A stretch of DNA of 64,000 nucleotides from Nisaea sp. (GCF_017640745.1 NZ_JAEPQA010000004.1:135803-199802); one strand, 5' to 3'; shown: positions 22,733 to 31,745, counted from the first letter of the stretch. Translations and numbers: made by a program. Notes: generated from the sequence alone by a model not told the origin.

Positions 22733-23383
22733 ATGATCGAGAACCCCGAAGCCCGCCGCCTGCTCGCCTCCGTGCGCGGCAGAACCATTGCGATCATGGG
22801 CGGCTCCTTCAACCCGGCGCATGAAGGTCATCTCGACATCGCCCTGCTGGCCCTGCAGAAGCTGCGGGCGGACGAGGTCTGGTGGATGGTCTCGCCGCAG
22901 AATCCGCTGAAGACGGCCGACGACATGGCGCCGTTCGAAGAGCGCAAGGCCTCTGCCGAACGGCTCGCCCGGACCCACCGCCGGATCCGGGTCACCGATA
23001 TCGAGGTGCTGCTCGGCACCCGCTTCACCGCCGACACGCTCGGCGCCCTCGCCGCCGGCGCACCCTTCACCCGCTTCATCTGGGTCATGGGCGCCGACAA
23101 TCTGGTCGGCTTTCACCGCTGGGCGGAATGGCAACAAATCTTCAACAGTGTCGTCATTGCAGTTTTCGACCGGCCAACCTATTCTTTAAGGGCCTTGTCG
23201 GGCCCGGCGGCCCGCCGTTTTGCCAAGGCCCGCATCCGGCAACGGTCCGGCCGGCGCCTCGGCAGACGACGGGCACCGGCGTGGGTGTTCTTTCACACCC
23301 CGTTGAACGCGTTGTCCGCAACCAGCATCCGATACGGATCGGATCGGCCGGACGGCAAAGGTCGAACCCGACAAAAGCAATGA
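22733..23383 (+). CDS. nadD: Nicotinate-nucleotide adenylyltransferase
   Basis: Adenylates nicotinate mononucleotide to form deamido-NAD in NAD synthesis. The product has 216 residues. The nucleotidyltransferase motif GGSFNPAHEGHL lies near residue 22 and the C-terminal SATSIR element matches the ISSTxxR motif of the family. WWMVSPQNPLK and WVMGADNL are typical NadD blocks. The C-terminus is strongly basic (RPDGKGRTRQKQ). It lies 32 bases after proA and precedes rsfS, a conserved neighbour. Confidence 0.95.
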   Translation: MIENPEARRLLASVRGRTIAIMGGSFNPAHEGHLDIALLALQKLRADEVWWMVSPQNPLKTADDMAPFEERKASAERLARTHRRIRVTDIEVLLGTRFTADTLGALAAGAPFTRFIWVMGADNLVGFHRWAEWQQIFNSVVIAVFDRPTYSLRALSGPAARRFAKARIRQRSGRRLGRRRAPAWVFFHTPLNALSATSIRYGSDRPDGKGRTRQKQ

Positions 23384-23435
23384 GCTGGTGCCGCTCCGGA
23401 ACGGCGGTGCCGCACGATTATCGGCTTAGCGCCCT

Positions 23436-23867
23436 TTGGCGCGAAAGGAGACAGTCATACAGAAAAAAGCCGCTCTCCCGTCCCGGGAAAGCCTCGTCGA
23501 ACTGGCCTCTCGCTCGCTCGACGACAGCAAGGCCGAGGATCTGGTCGTCATCGACCTCGAAGGCAAATCCTCCATCAGCGATCACATGCTGATCGCAAGC
23601 GGGCGATCCACCCGCCAAGTCTCCGCCATGGCGGAGCATCTCGTCGAAAAGCTCAAATCTGTCGGTGTGAAGGGCATCTCGGTCGAGGGCCAGTCGCAGG
23701 GCGATTGGGTTCTGATCGATGCCGGCGACATCATCGTCCATCTCTTCCGGCCGGAAGTCCGCGAATTCTCCGCGCGCGAGAAGCTGTGGGGCGGCGAGCC
23801 GCCGGCACATGCCAAGGTCGTGCAGATCGGCGACGGGGCCGGAGCCCGCGAGATGGCGCACGCCTGA
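23436..23867 (+). CDS. rsfS: Ribosomal silencing factor RsfS
   Basis: RsfS binds ribosomal protein L14 and blocks joining of the subunits when nutrients are short. The protein is about 137-144 residues, with family blocks DLVVIDLEGKSSISDHMLIA, GRSTRQVSAMAEHL and GDWVLIDAGDIIVHLFRPE. The start is uncertain. An in-frame TAG lies at 23427-23429. The only conventional start before the conserved core is TTG at 23436, which has no Shine-Dalgarno sequence. A perfect AAAGGAG (23444-23450) instead sits six bases before an ATA codon at 23457. I give the TTG coordinates as the conservative choice; initiation at ATA would yield a protein seven residues shorter. Confidence 0.93.
   Translation: MARKETVIQKKAALPSRESLVELASRSLDDSKAEDLVVIDLEGKSSISDHMLIASGRSTRQVSAMAEHLVEKLKSVGVKGISVEGQSQGDWVLIDAGDIIVHLFRPEVREFSAREKLWGGEPPAHAKVVQIGDGAGAREMAHA
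23444..23459 (+). promoter_or_regulatory. Ribosome-binding site pointing to an ATA start codon of rsfS
   Basis: AAAGGAG at 23444-23450 is followed after six bases by ATA at 23457-23459, then CAG AAA AAA GCC in the rsfS frame. This is ideal Shine-Dalgarno spacing, and no ATG, GTG or TTG lies at that position in any frame. The nearest legal start in frame (TTG 23436) is upstream of this site and lacks one of its own. Confidence 0.5.
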
Positions 23868-23946
23868 GGCCTGACCGGATCGGGGCACGGCGTTACAGGC
23901 ACGGACGGGCGCCTGCCCGGTAGAAACGGTCCGGAGGTAAGAGACT

Positions 23947-24405
23947 GTGAAACTGACCCTCGCCGCGGTCGGCAAGGCGCGCCGCGACGTGCATGCCGAT
24001 CTGTTCGCCCATTACCGCAGCCGCCTGACCTGGCCCCTCGAGCTGAGAGAGGTGGATATCCGCCGCAAACTGCCGCGGGAGCAGCTGCAGGAGGAGGAAG
24101 CCGGCCAGCTGCTTGCACAGGTCCCGGACGGCGCGATCGCCGTGGTACTCGACGAGCGCGGCAAGACGCTGTCGAGCGCCGAGTTCGCCGAAAAGATCGG
24201 CGCCTGGCGGGACGAGGGTGTACGCGACATCGTCTTTCTCATCGGCGGGGCCGACGGCCATCACGACAGCTGCCGCAAGCGGGCGGACCTTCTTCTCTCG
24301 CTCGGGCGCGCAACCTGGCCGCACATGCTGGTGCGCGGCATGATCGCCGAACAGCTCTACCGCGCGCAGCAAATTCTGGCCGGACACCCTTATCATCGGG
24401 AATGA
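23947..24405 (+). CDS. rlmH: 23S rRNA (pseudouridine-1915-N3) methyltransferase RlmH
   Basis: A 152-residue SPOUT-family methyltransferase that modifies pseudouridine 1915 of 23S rRNA on the 70S ribosome. The start MKLTLAAVGKARRDV (GTG codon, preceded by GGAGGTAAGAG) and the SAM-knot sequence FLIGGADGHH are characteristic, as is the C-terminal HxMLVRGMIAEQLYRAQQI region ending in GHPYHRE. It lies 79 bases after rsfS, its usual partner in this order. Confidence 0.97.
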   Translation: MKLTLAAVGKARRDVHADLFAHYRSRLTWPLELREVDIRRKLPREQLQEEEAGQLLAQVPDGAIAVVLDERGKTLSSAEFAEKIGAWRDEGVRDIVFLIGGADGHHDSCRKRADLLLSLGRATWPHMLVRGMIAEQLYRAQQILAGHPYHRE

Positions 24406-24439
24406 CCGGCGCTCTTGAACACGTTATAACCGCCGCATC

Positions 24440-25999
24440 ATGACAGATCAGACACAGAAACCGCGGCCCGTCGTCCTCTGCATCATGGATGGATGGGGCC
24501 AGCGCGCCGAGCGCGACAACAACGCCGTCCTGCTCGCGAACACCCCGAATGTCGACCGCCTCACCGCCGCCGGACCGAGCGGGCGCATGCGCGCCAGCGG
24601 CGCCGATGTCGGCCTGCCGGTCGGGCAGATGGGAAATTCCGAGGTCGGCCACATGAATCTCGGGGCCGGACGCGTCGTCATGCAGGACCTGCCGCGGATC
24701 GACGCCGCCGTCGCCGACGGCTCGCTGGCGGCGAACGCCGAACTTCTGAAGCTGATCGAGGCGGCGAAGGCCGGGACCGGCCGCTGCCACCTGCTGGGCC
24801 TGACCTCGCCCGGCGGCGTCCATGCCCACCAGACCCATATCGCCGCCCTCGCCCGCGCCCTGACGGAGGCCGGTGTCGAAGTGCTGGTGCATGCCTTCCT
24901 CGACGGCCGCGATACGCCGCCGAAGAGTGCGCGGGCAGATATCGAGCGCCTGTTGCGAGACCTTCCAGAGGGCGCCCGCATCGCGACGATTTCCGGCCGC
25001 TTCTACGCGATGGACCGGGACAAGCGCTGGGAACGGGTGGAGCAGGCCTACAAGGTCATTGCGGAGGCGGAAGGAAATAAGGCTGACGATCCGCTGGCCG
25101 AGATCGACCGCGCCTATGCGGCCGGCGAGACCGACGAGTTCGTCACCCCGGCGGCGCTGCCGGGCTATGATGGCGTGCGGGACGGCGACGTCCTGCTGTC
25201 CGCCAATTTCCGCGCCGATCGGATGCGGGAAATCCTCGCCGCCCTGCTCGATCCGGCGTTCGACGGTTTCGCGCGCAAGCGCCCGCTGTCCTTCGCGGCT
25301 GCGGCCGGAATGGTGAGCTATTCGGCCGCGCTGGACCCGTTCCTCTCCGTCCTCTTCCCGGCCGTCGAGCTCCGCAACACGCTCGGCGAGACCGTCGCGA
25401 ATGCCGGCCTGACCCAGCTCCGCATGGCGGAGACCGAGAAATATCCGCACGTCACCTTCTTTCTCAATGGCGGCCGCGAGGAGGTCTTCGAGGGCGAGGA
25501 CCGGATCATGGTGCCGTCGCCGAAGGTGCGGACCTACGACCTGCAGCCGGAAATGTCCGCGCCCGAGGTGACCGAGAAACTGGTCGCGGCGATCGAGAGC
25601 CGGAAATACGACCTGATCGTCGTCAACTACGCCAATCCGGACATGGTCGGCCATACCGGCAGCCTCGAAGCCGCAATCAAGGCGGTGGAGACCGTCGACG
25701 GCGCCGTCGGGCAGATCGAGACAGCGCTCAAGAAGGTCGGCGGCTGCATGTTCCTGACCGCGGATCACGGAAATTGCGAGCAGATGCTCGATCCCGAGAC
25801 CGGCGGACCGCACACCGCGCATACGACCAATCTGGTGCCGACCGTCCTGGTCAACGCGCCGGCAGGCATCGGGTCGCTCGCGACCGGCCGCCTCGCGGAT
25901 GTCGCGCCGACACTGCTTGAGCTCATGGGCGTCGACCAGCCGGCGGAAATGACCGGGAGCTCTATGCTCCGTGCCAGCGCCGCGAGCGCGGCAGAGTAG
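24440..25999 (+). CDS. gpmI: 2,3-bisphosphoglycerate-independent phosphoglycerate mutase
   Basis: Interconverts 3- and 2-phosphoglycerate in glycolysis using two Mn2+ ions and a phosphoserine intermediate. The 519-residue length is normal. Metal and catalytic residues are visible: D17 in IMDGWG, the phosphorylated S67 in GNSEVGHMNLGAGR, and the C-terminal metal motif TADHGNCEQM with NYANPDMVGHTG before it. It lies 34 bases after rlmH and 12 bases before the EnvC-like gene, so probably within one long transcript. Confidence 0.97.
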   Translation: MTDQTQKPRPVVLCIMDGWGQRAERDNNAVLLANTPNVDRLTAAGPSGRMRASGADVGLPVGQMGNSEVGHMNLGAGRVVMQDLPRIDAAVADGSLAANAELLKLIEAAKAGTGRCHLLGLTSPGGVHAHQTHIAALARALTEAGVEVLVHAFLDGRDTPPKSARADIERLLRDLPEGARIATISGRFYAMDRDKRWERVEQAYKVIAEAEGNKADDPLAEIDRAYAAGETDEFVTPAALPGYDGVRDGDVLLSANFRADRMREILAALLDPAFDGFARKRPLSFAAAAGMVSYSAALDPFLSVLFPAVELRNTLGETVANAGLTQLRMAETEKYPHVTFFLNGGREEVFEGEDRIMVPSPKVRTYDLQPEMSAPEVTEKLVAAIESRKYDLIVVNYANPDMVGHTGSLEAAIKAVETVDGAVGQIETALKKVGGCMFLTADHGNCEQMLDPETGGPHTAHTTNLVPTVLVNAPAGIGSLATGRLADVAPTLLELMGVDQPAEMTGSSMLRASAASAAE

Positions 26000-26011
26000 T
26001 TCCGGCCGGCC

Positions 26012-27337
26012 ATGCGGAAGGCGGCCAGCAAGATCCGGGCACCGCTCGCCGCGTCACTCCTGATCGTGCTCGGCACGGCTCAGCTTGCCGGATCGGCCGA
26101 ATCGCTTCCCGATCCGGAGAAGCTCGACGAGAATCTCAAGAAGGTCGAACGGGCCCTCGAGCAGGGCTCGGCGCGCAAGCGCGATCTCGACCAGCTCGCC
26201 GATAGCGTCGAGAGCGAGCTGCAGCGCCTGCGGCGTGCGCTCGTCCTCGCCGCCGAGGCGACGCAGGAGCGCGAGGCCGAACTCACCGCCGTCGAAACCA
26301 AACTCTCGGAACTGGAAGCCGAACGGGAAACCAGCCTCGGGACGCTCGCCGTCAAGAAACAGCAACTGGTGAAAGTTTCCGGAGCGCTCCGCCGGCTCGC
26401 GGCCCGGCCGCCGGTCGCCATGATCGCCTCGCCGGCCGATCCGCTCGACACCGTCCACACCGCCATGCTGCTCGGCGCGGTCCTTCCGGATCTTCAGCAG
26501 GAGGCGGCCCGCCTGTCTGGTGAGATCGCCCGCCATGCCGCGGTCGAGCGCGAGATCCGCGAGGAGCAGGAGCGGCTCGCTTCGGCCGGTGCCGCTCTCG
26601 AGGAAGAGCGGGTTCGGGTCGCCGCGCTGCTGGAAGCGAAGCAGGCGGCGCGAAACTCGATGGTTGCCGAACGCAGCGCGGTCGCCGAGAGGCTGAACGA
26701 GCTTGCCGCCTCTGCACGGGACCTCCGCGACCTGATGCAGCGGGTCGAGCAACACCAGGCGAAGAGCGATTCGGCCCGCAAGCGGCTCAATTCCATCATC
26801 GGCAAGGGCGGCGAGCCCTCAAGCGAGAGCGCGGTTACGCCCGGGGCCGCCCCGCCGGCGCCGCCTGCCGCGTCAGCTGGCGGCACGGGTTTCGTCGCCA
26901 GCCTCCCGAGCAGCCCGGGGATCGCGAGCAACAAGGGCGATCTAACCTATCCCGCCGCGGGGAAAGTCAGCCAGCGGTTCGGCGCGGCGAACGCCCTCGG
27001 CCTGACCGAACGCGGGGTTGTGATCGCCACCCGCGAGAGGGCCCAGGTGGTCGCGCCTTTTGACGGAAAAGTCATTTATGCCGGGCCGTTTCGCGGATAT
27101 GGTCAGATTGTGATGATTGAACATGGCGACGACTATCTTACCTTGTTGGCAGGTATGTCCTCGGTCGATGTTCAGGTTGGACAGGGTGTGCTCGCGGGAG
27201 AGCCGATTGCCCGCATGGGCGCGGCCGGAACGGGTGCGGAGGGGACGGACGGACTCTATGTGGAGTTTCGCCACAATGGTGCCCCGATAGATCCGCTACC
27301 ATGGTGGTCCGCGCGCACGAACAAGGTAAAGCGATGA
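26012..27337 (+). CDS. envC: EnvC-like murein hydrolase activator with degenerate LytM domain
   Basis: A 441-residue periplasmic protein with an N-terminal signal peptide (RAPLAASLLIVLGTAQLAGSA) and a long coiled coil (about residues 35-270), the part by which EnvC binds FtsEX. A proline/alanine linker leads to a C-terminal LytM (M23) domain starting near VSQRFGAAN. All zinc ligands are replaced: the HxxxD site reads RGVVIA, the middle His region TLLAGM, and the final HxH reads LYVEF. It is therefore an activator of amidases, not a hydrolase. Its stop overlaps the ctpA start by four bases. The name is by family resemblance. Confidence 0.88.
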   Translation: MRKAASKIRAPLAASLLIVLGTAQLAGSAESLPDPEKLDENLKKVERALEQGSARKRDLDQLADSVESELQRLRRALVLAAEATQEREAELTAVETKLSELEAERETSLGTLAVKKQQLVKVSGALRRLAARPPVAMIASPADPLDTVHTAMLLGAVLPDLQQEAARLSGEIARHAAVEREIREEQERLASAGAALEEERVRVAALLEAKQAARNSMVAERSAVAERLNELAASARDLRDLMQRVEQHQAKSDSARKRLNSIIGKGGEPSSESAVTPGAAPPAPPAASAGGTGFVASLPSSPGIASNKGDLTYPAAGKVSQRFGAANALGLTERGVVIATRERAQVVAPFDGKVIYAGPFRGYGQIVMIEHGDDYLTLLAGMSSVDVQVGQGVLAGEPIARMGAAGTGAEGTDGLYVEFRHNGAPIDPLPWWSARTNKVKR

Positions 27338-28659
27338 TGAAATCGATCCGTCAGATGAAATCCTGGTCCCGGGTAGCCCTGCTGGGCGCCGTCGCCGCAA
27401 CCGCCCTGCTGGCGGTGCCGGCGATGGAGCACGCGGACGCCCAGTCCCAGAACGACACCGATACCTACCGTCAGCTCAGCCTGTTCGGCGACGTGTTCGA
27501 GCGGGTACGCTCCGAATATGTCGAGGAAGTGAGCGATCAGGAACTGATCGAGGCCGCCATCAACGGCATGCTGACGGCACTCGATCCACATTCCAGCTTT
27601 CTGAATTCCAAGAGCTTCCGCGACATGCGGGTGCAGACGAAGGGCGAGTTCGGCGGCCTCGGCATCGAGGTCTCGATGGAAAACGGCCTGGTCAAGGTGG
27701 TCTCACCGATCGACGACACCCCGGCGGCCAAGGCGGGCCTGCAGCCGGGCGATTTGATCACCCATCTCGACGGCGAGCCGGTGCTCGGTCTGACCCTCGG
27801 CCAGGCGGTCGAGAAGATGCGCGGCCCTGTGGATTCCGATCTGACGATTTCCATTCGGCGGCAGGACGCGGAGCCGTTCGACGTGACGCTGACCCGCGCG
27901 GTCATCAAGATCCGCTCGGTCCGTTCCCGGATGATCGACGATATCGGCTATATCCGCATCACCACCTTCAACGAGCAGACGACGACCGGCCTGCACAGCG
28001 CGATCGAGAAGATCAAGGCGGAGAAGGGCGACAAGCTCACCGGCTACGTGATCGACCTGCGCAACAATCCGGGCGGCTTGCTCGACGAGGCGATTTCCGT
28101 CTCCGACACCTTCCTTGAGCAGGGCGAGATCGTCTCCACCCGAGGCCGGGATCCGGAGAACGCGTCCCGTGTCCATGCCAAGCCGGGCGACCTGACCGAC
28201 GGCAAGCCGCTCATCGTGCTGATCAATGGCGGCTCCGCCTCGGCCTCGGAGATCGTGGCCGGCGCGCTGCAGGACCACCGGCGCGCGATCCTGCTCGGCA
28301 CCCAGAGCTTCGGCAAGGGCTCGGTGCAGACGATCATCCCGCTCTCCGGCCAGGTCGCGATGCGGCTGACGACGGCGCGTTACTACACGCCGTCCGGGCG
28401 CTCGATCCAGCAGACCGGCATCGCACCGGACATCGATGTGCCGCTGGCCCGGATCGAGAAGCTCGACAGCAGCCAGGCCCGACGCGAGGCGGATCTGCGC
28501 GGAGCGCTGAACAATCCGAACGGAAACGGCGCGGCAAAGCCGGAGACCGCTGACGGTGAAGACGTGGCGCCGCCCCCGGAACAGGCCGATTACCAGCTCG
28601 CACGGGCAATTGACCTGCTGCGCGGCATCGATCTCTATCGTCAACGCATCGTGAATTGA
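27334..28659 (+). CDS. ctpA: Carboxy-terminal processing protease (S41 family)
   Basis: A 441-residue exported serine protease that trims the C-termini of envelope proteins, often murein hydrolases. A signal peptide (SRVALLGAVAATALLAVPA) precedes an N-terminal helical region, a PDZ domain (about residues 100-185, with GEFGGLGIEV) and the S41 protease core. The Ser-Lys dyad is S303 (NGGSASASEI) and K328 (GTQSFGKGSVQ), with the usual 25-residue spacing. The start is the ATG overlapping the envC stop (ATGA at 27334-27337). Its own stop overlaps the start of the next gene, so three envelope genes are translationally coupled. Confidence 0.96.
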   Translation: MMKSIRQMKSWSRVALLGAVAATALLAVPAMEHADAQSQNDTDTYRQLSLFGDVFERVRSEYVEEVSDQELIEAAINGMLTALDPHSSFLNSKSFRDMRVQTKGEFGGLGIEVSMENGLVKVVSPIDDTPAAKAGLQPGDLITHLDGEPVLGLTLGQAVEKMRGPVDSDLTISIRRQDAEPFDVTLTRAVIKIRSVRSRMIDDIGYIRITTFNEQTTTGLHSAIEKIKAEKGDKLTGYVIDLRNNPGGLLDEAISVSDTFLEQGEIVSTRGRDPENASRVHAKPGDLTDGKPLIVLINGGSASASEIVAGALQDHRRAILLGTQSFGKGSVQTIIPLSGQVAMRLTTARYYTPSGRSIQQTGIAPDIDVPLARIEKLDSSQARREADLRGALNNPNGNGAAKPETADGEDVAPPPEQADYQLARAIDLLRGIDLYRQRIVN

Positions 28660-29891
28660 AGCTCCCCATACCCAAAATAAACCTGAAGCTTCCGGCGCTC
28701 CCCTTTCGCAGGAGAGGCCCGGAGGCGGAGGTTGAGATCGGTCCGGCGGGGCCTGGAATGCTCGGACGCATTCTCAGGCTCGCCGGAACGGGTCTGCTCG
28801 CGATCAGCGTGATCGGCGGGCTTGGCGCCGTCATTGGATGGCTCGCGGTCAACGGCCCCGACACCATTGCCGAACGGGACGCCCGGCGTCCTGTTCTGAC
28901 CGTTCCGATCCTCGCGGAGGGAGAACAGCCCGAGCCGAACTCGAGCCTCGATGCCATGGCGGCCAGACAGCCGGAGGGTCATGGCGAAATGGCCGCCGGT
29001 TCCCACGGGGACGCAGCCGGCCAGGGTGCGCCCGCGGGGTCATCGGACGGGCACGGTGCCCCGACCGAACCGATGGCTCCCGAGCAACAGGGGCCCCGCT
29101 TCGAACTCGCCCTCGTGGAAGAGACCGAAAAAGGCATGCTGCCCATCGTCGCCCCGGACGGGCGAAAGGCCTGGGAGGTCTACGCAAAGCCTTTCGAGGC
29201 GGAAGCCTCCCTGCCGCGAATCGCCATCATCATGACCCGGATGGGCATCTCGCGTTCCCTGACCGCGGCCGCGATTGAGGTTCTCCCCCCGGAGGTCTCG
29301 TTCTCCTTCTCGACCACCATCTCCGATCTCGACGATCAGGTCGCGCTTGCCCAGAAGGCCGGACACGAGGTCTTTCTCGACGTTCCGATGGAGCCTTTCG
29401 GTTATCCGGCGAACGACCCGGGCCCGACCACCCTGCTGACCTCCCTCAGCGCCGTCGACAACCTGAACCGCCTGGAGACCGTCCTTGGCAGGACAGTCGG
29501 CTATGCCGGTGTAATCGGGGTGAAAGGCTCCCAGTTCACCACCGACGAGGAAGCCCTGACGCCGGTTCTCTCGGTCCTGAAGGAGCGCGGCCTCATGTAT
29601 GTCGACAGTGCCGCGACATCGCGGACGATCGCATTCGAGACCGCGGGCTCCCTGCAGCTCCCGCGCGCCGTCGCCAACTGGCGCATCGATGACAGTCCGG
29701 CGCTGGCCGAGTTGCAGCGCCGTCTGTCGGCGTTGGAGCGCACCGCGCAGCGCTCGGGCTATGCGCTCGGCGTGGTGCCGCCGTTGCCGATCACCATCGA
29801 CCTCCTGGCTTCCTGGGCCGCAACCTTGCCTGAACGCGGCCTTGTCCTTGCGCCGGTCACCGCGCTCGCAAACAAGCAAAGCCTGCGCTGA
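28656..29891 (+). CDS. Divergent polysaccharide deacetylase family (PF04748) protein, apparently metal-site degenerate
   Basis: A 411-residue protein anchored by one membrane helix (about residues 41-64), with a Pro/Gly/His/Glu-rich linker and a C-terminal PF04748-type (YibQ) domain from about residue 186. Retained family blocks are FLDVPMEPFGYP and DPGPTTLL (241-260). The first catalytic block, normally I-D-D-L-G, reads IAIIMTRMG (189-197), and the block that normally holds N-H-M reads GVIGVKGSQFTT (285-296). Metal-binding Asp and His residues are thus lost, suggesting a binding or structural role. The start is TTG overlapping the ctpA stop (TTGA). EnvC, CtpA and this protein probably act together at the cell wall. 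Confidence 0.82.
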   Translation: MKLPIPKINLKLPALPFRRRGPEAEVEIGPAGPGMLGRILRLAGTGLLAISVIGGLGAVIGWLAVNGPDTIAERDARRPVLTVPILAEGEQPEPNSSLDAMAARQPEGHGEMAAGSHGDAAGQGAPAGSSDGHGAPTEPMAPEQQGPRFELALVEETEKGMLPIVAPDGRKAWEVYAKPFEAEASLPRIAIIMTRMGISRSLTAAAIEVLPPEVSFSFSTTISDLDDQVALAQKAGHEVFLDVPMEPFGYPANDPGPTTLLTSLSAVDNLNRLETVLGRTVGYAGVIGVKGSQFTTDEEALTPVLSVLKERGLMYVDSAATSRTIAFETAGSLQLPRAVANWRIDDSPALAELQRRLSALERTAQRSGYALGVVPPLPITIDLLASWAATLPERGLVLAPVTALANKQSLR

Positions 29892-29920
29892 ACTCCTGCA
29901 TCGCGGTTACGGAGACACCC

Positions 29921-30400
29921 ATGCCCGTCGACCCCTCCACGCTGCCCTATCGGCGGAATGTCGGAATCGTCCTGATCAACGACGAGGGCGAGATCTTCAT
30001 CGCCCGCCGGGCGAACTTCCGTCCCGACGCCTGGCAGATGCCTCAGGGAGGCATCGACAAGGACGAGGCCCCGCGCGAGGCCGCCTTGCGCGAACTGGCA
30101 GAGGAAACCGGCGTCACCGCCTGCGAGCTATTGGCCGAAACCTCCGGCTGGCTGACCTACGACCTGCCGCCGGAAGCGCTGGGAAAAGCGCTCAAGGGCC
30201 GTTACCGGGGACAGAAGCAGAAATGGTTTCTCGCCAGGTTCACCGGCGAGGACCGGGATATCGACCTTGCCGGAGACACGGTCGAGTTCGACGCCTGGCG
30301 CTGGGCCGGAAGCGACGAGGTGCTGGCGCTGATCGTCGATTTCAAACGTCCCGTCTATCAATCGGTGATTGATCAGTTTCAGACCTATCTGAAGCGCTAG
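29921..30400 (+). CDS. rppH: RNA pyrophosphohydrolase
   Basis: A 159-residue Nudix hydrolase that removes pyrophosphate from the 5' end of mRNAs and so exposes them to RNase E. The Nudix box GGIDKDEAPREAALRELAEE with TGV is at residues 43-65, with the REXXEE core intact. LPYRRNVGIVLIN at the start and the C-terminal VYQSVIDQF are typical RppH features, distinguishing it from other Nudix enzymes. It lies 29 bases after the deacetylase-like gene. Confidence 0.95.
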   Translation: MPVDPSTLPYRRNVGIVLINDEGEIFIARRANFRPDAWQMPQGGIDKDEAPREAALRELAEETGVTACELLAETSGWLTYDLPPEALGKALKGRYRGQKQKWFLARFTGEDRDIDLAGDTVEFDAWRWAGSDEVLALIVDFKRPVYQSVIDQFQTYLKR

Positions 30401-30511
30401 TCGTCTTGCCATCGCGCGCGGGGCTGGTAGGCTGGCATCTTTCCGGACGCCGGGCTCCGCCTTCCATCGCGGTTTCCCCGGTGACTTGATCCATTTTGAA
30501 ATCGAGGGGCG

Positions 30512-31741
30512 ATGGCCGCGGGCAGCGACACCCTACCGCAGACATTCGAGCGCCGGGGCACCTGCGTTCCTCTGCTTTCCGTGCCCGCCTTCAATCATTT
30601 GCGGGTGCGCGAGTATGTCACCAGCCGCGGCAGACTCCTCGAAGCGACGATCCCGAATTTCTCGGGCACCCGGCGCGGCGAATTTGCCATCGTCGACTGG
30701 AAGCAGCTCCCCAATATGGGGACCTTGTCGGAGCGCGACGAGGAGGTGCACGGGCAGATCATGGCGACGCGGAACGCGCTCGATCTCGACCCGATCAATG
30801 TCCGCGCGATCCTGCAGCAGGCGGATTCGGCCTACAATCCGGACGAGGAGCGCCGGCGGAAGGCCCGCGAACAGGCGCAGCGCGACCTCGAGGAGCGGGA
30901 GATCGTCCGGATGTCCTGCATCGCGCAGATGACACGCGAATGCGGCGTCGCCCAGGGCGATACCTTCATGGCCCGGGCGAGTACGCAGACGCTGCTCAAC
31001 CTGATGTCCGGCAAGAGCGCGATCGCGGATTTCCGCATGGAGGAGCTGGTCGCGAAGGTGATGTCGCACACGGCGCTCCGGGCAGGCTGCTCCGTCGAGG
31101 ATGTGCGCGACTGGCTGGAGCCGCTCGTCGGGTTGATCGCACCCTTCGGGTCCGTCGCCTCGCAAACCGAGAAGCGCACCGACGGCTTCCTCTTCCGCCA
31201 GCATTTGCGCCTGCTCGATTTCCGCGGATCGCTCAAACTCTATTCCGCCGAAGCCCGTTCGGAGGTTTCGGATTCCGTCGAGCTCATTCTGAGGGTGCTC
31301 GACCAGACCATCGGGTTTGTGAGCGAGCGGATCGTGAAGCTGGATTCTCTGCTCGCAAGCATTGCCGGCATGTTCCAGCAGGTCGAGAATTCCGTCGACC
31401 AGCTGCAGAAACTGCGGCGTGACGTGGCCTACGGTCTCGACGGATGGGACGATCTCGTCTCTGTCTGGCTCGATGCGAGCGAGAACAGCCATCTGATCGG
31501 TGGTGAGAAGGGCATGGAGCGCGCGATCATCCACATCCTCTGGCACCTGCCGGTCATTCCCTACAAGGAACTCCACGGCAATGCCTTCGACAGCCAGTCT
31601 TCCGTCGAACGCGCCCGGGTCAAGCTGGTGAGCCAGATGCATTCGTGGCAGACGGACGAGCTGGATCTCGAACTGAAGGACCGGATCGAGAAATCGAAGT
31701 CCAAGAAGGACGACGGCGGCTCGCGGTGGGAGGCCTCATAA
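30512..31741 (+). CDS. Uncharacterised 409-residue protein
   Basis: I do not recognise this protein. It is soluble, with no signal peptide or membrane helix. A short N-terminal region (GTCVPLLSVPAFNHLRVREY) precedes a highly charged helical stretch (EERRRKAREQAQRDLEERE, about residues 113-131). A long, mostly helical region follows, with coiled-coil-like heptads around residues 260-310 (VELILRVLDQTIGFV, LDSLLASIAGMFQQ). The tail is a Lys/Glu-rich EKSKSKKDD. GAGGGG just before the ATG is a good ribosome site. Codon use matches its neighbours. It is last on the plus strand before a bidirectional terminator and converges with atpC. Confidence 0.75.
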   Translation: MAAGSDTLPQTFERRGTCVPLLSVPAFNHLRVREYVTSRGRLLEATIPNFSGTRRGEFAIVDWKQLPNMGTLSERDEEVHGQIMATRNALDLDPINVRAILQQADSAYNPDEERRRKAREQAQRDLEEREIVRMSCIAQMTRECGVAQGDTFMARASTQTLLNLMSGKSAIADFRMEELVAKVMSHTALRAGCSVEDVRDWLEPLVGLIAPFGSVASQTEKRTDGFLFRQHLRLLDFRGSLKLYSAEARSEVSDSVELILRVLDQTIGFVSERIVKLDSLLASIAGMFQQVENSVDQLQKLRRDVAYGLDGWDDLVSVWLDASENSHLIGGEKGMERAIIHILWHLPVIPYKELHGNAFDSQSSVERARVKLVSQMHSWQTDELDLELKDRIEKSKSKKDDGGSRWEAS

Positions 31742-31745
31742 GGAA

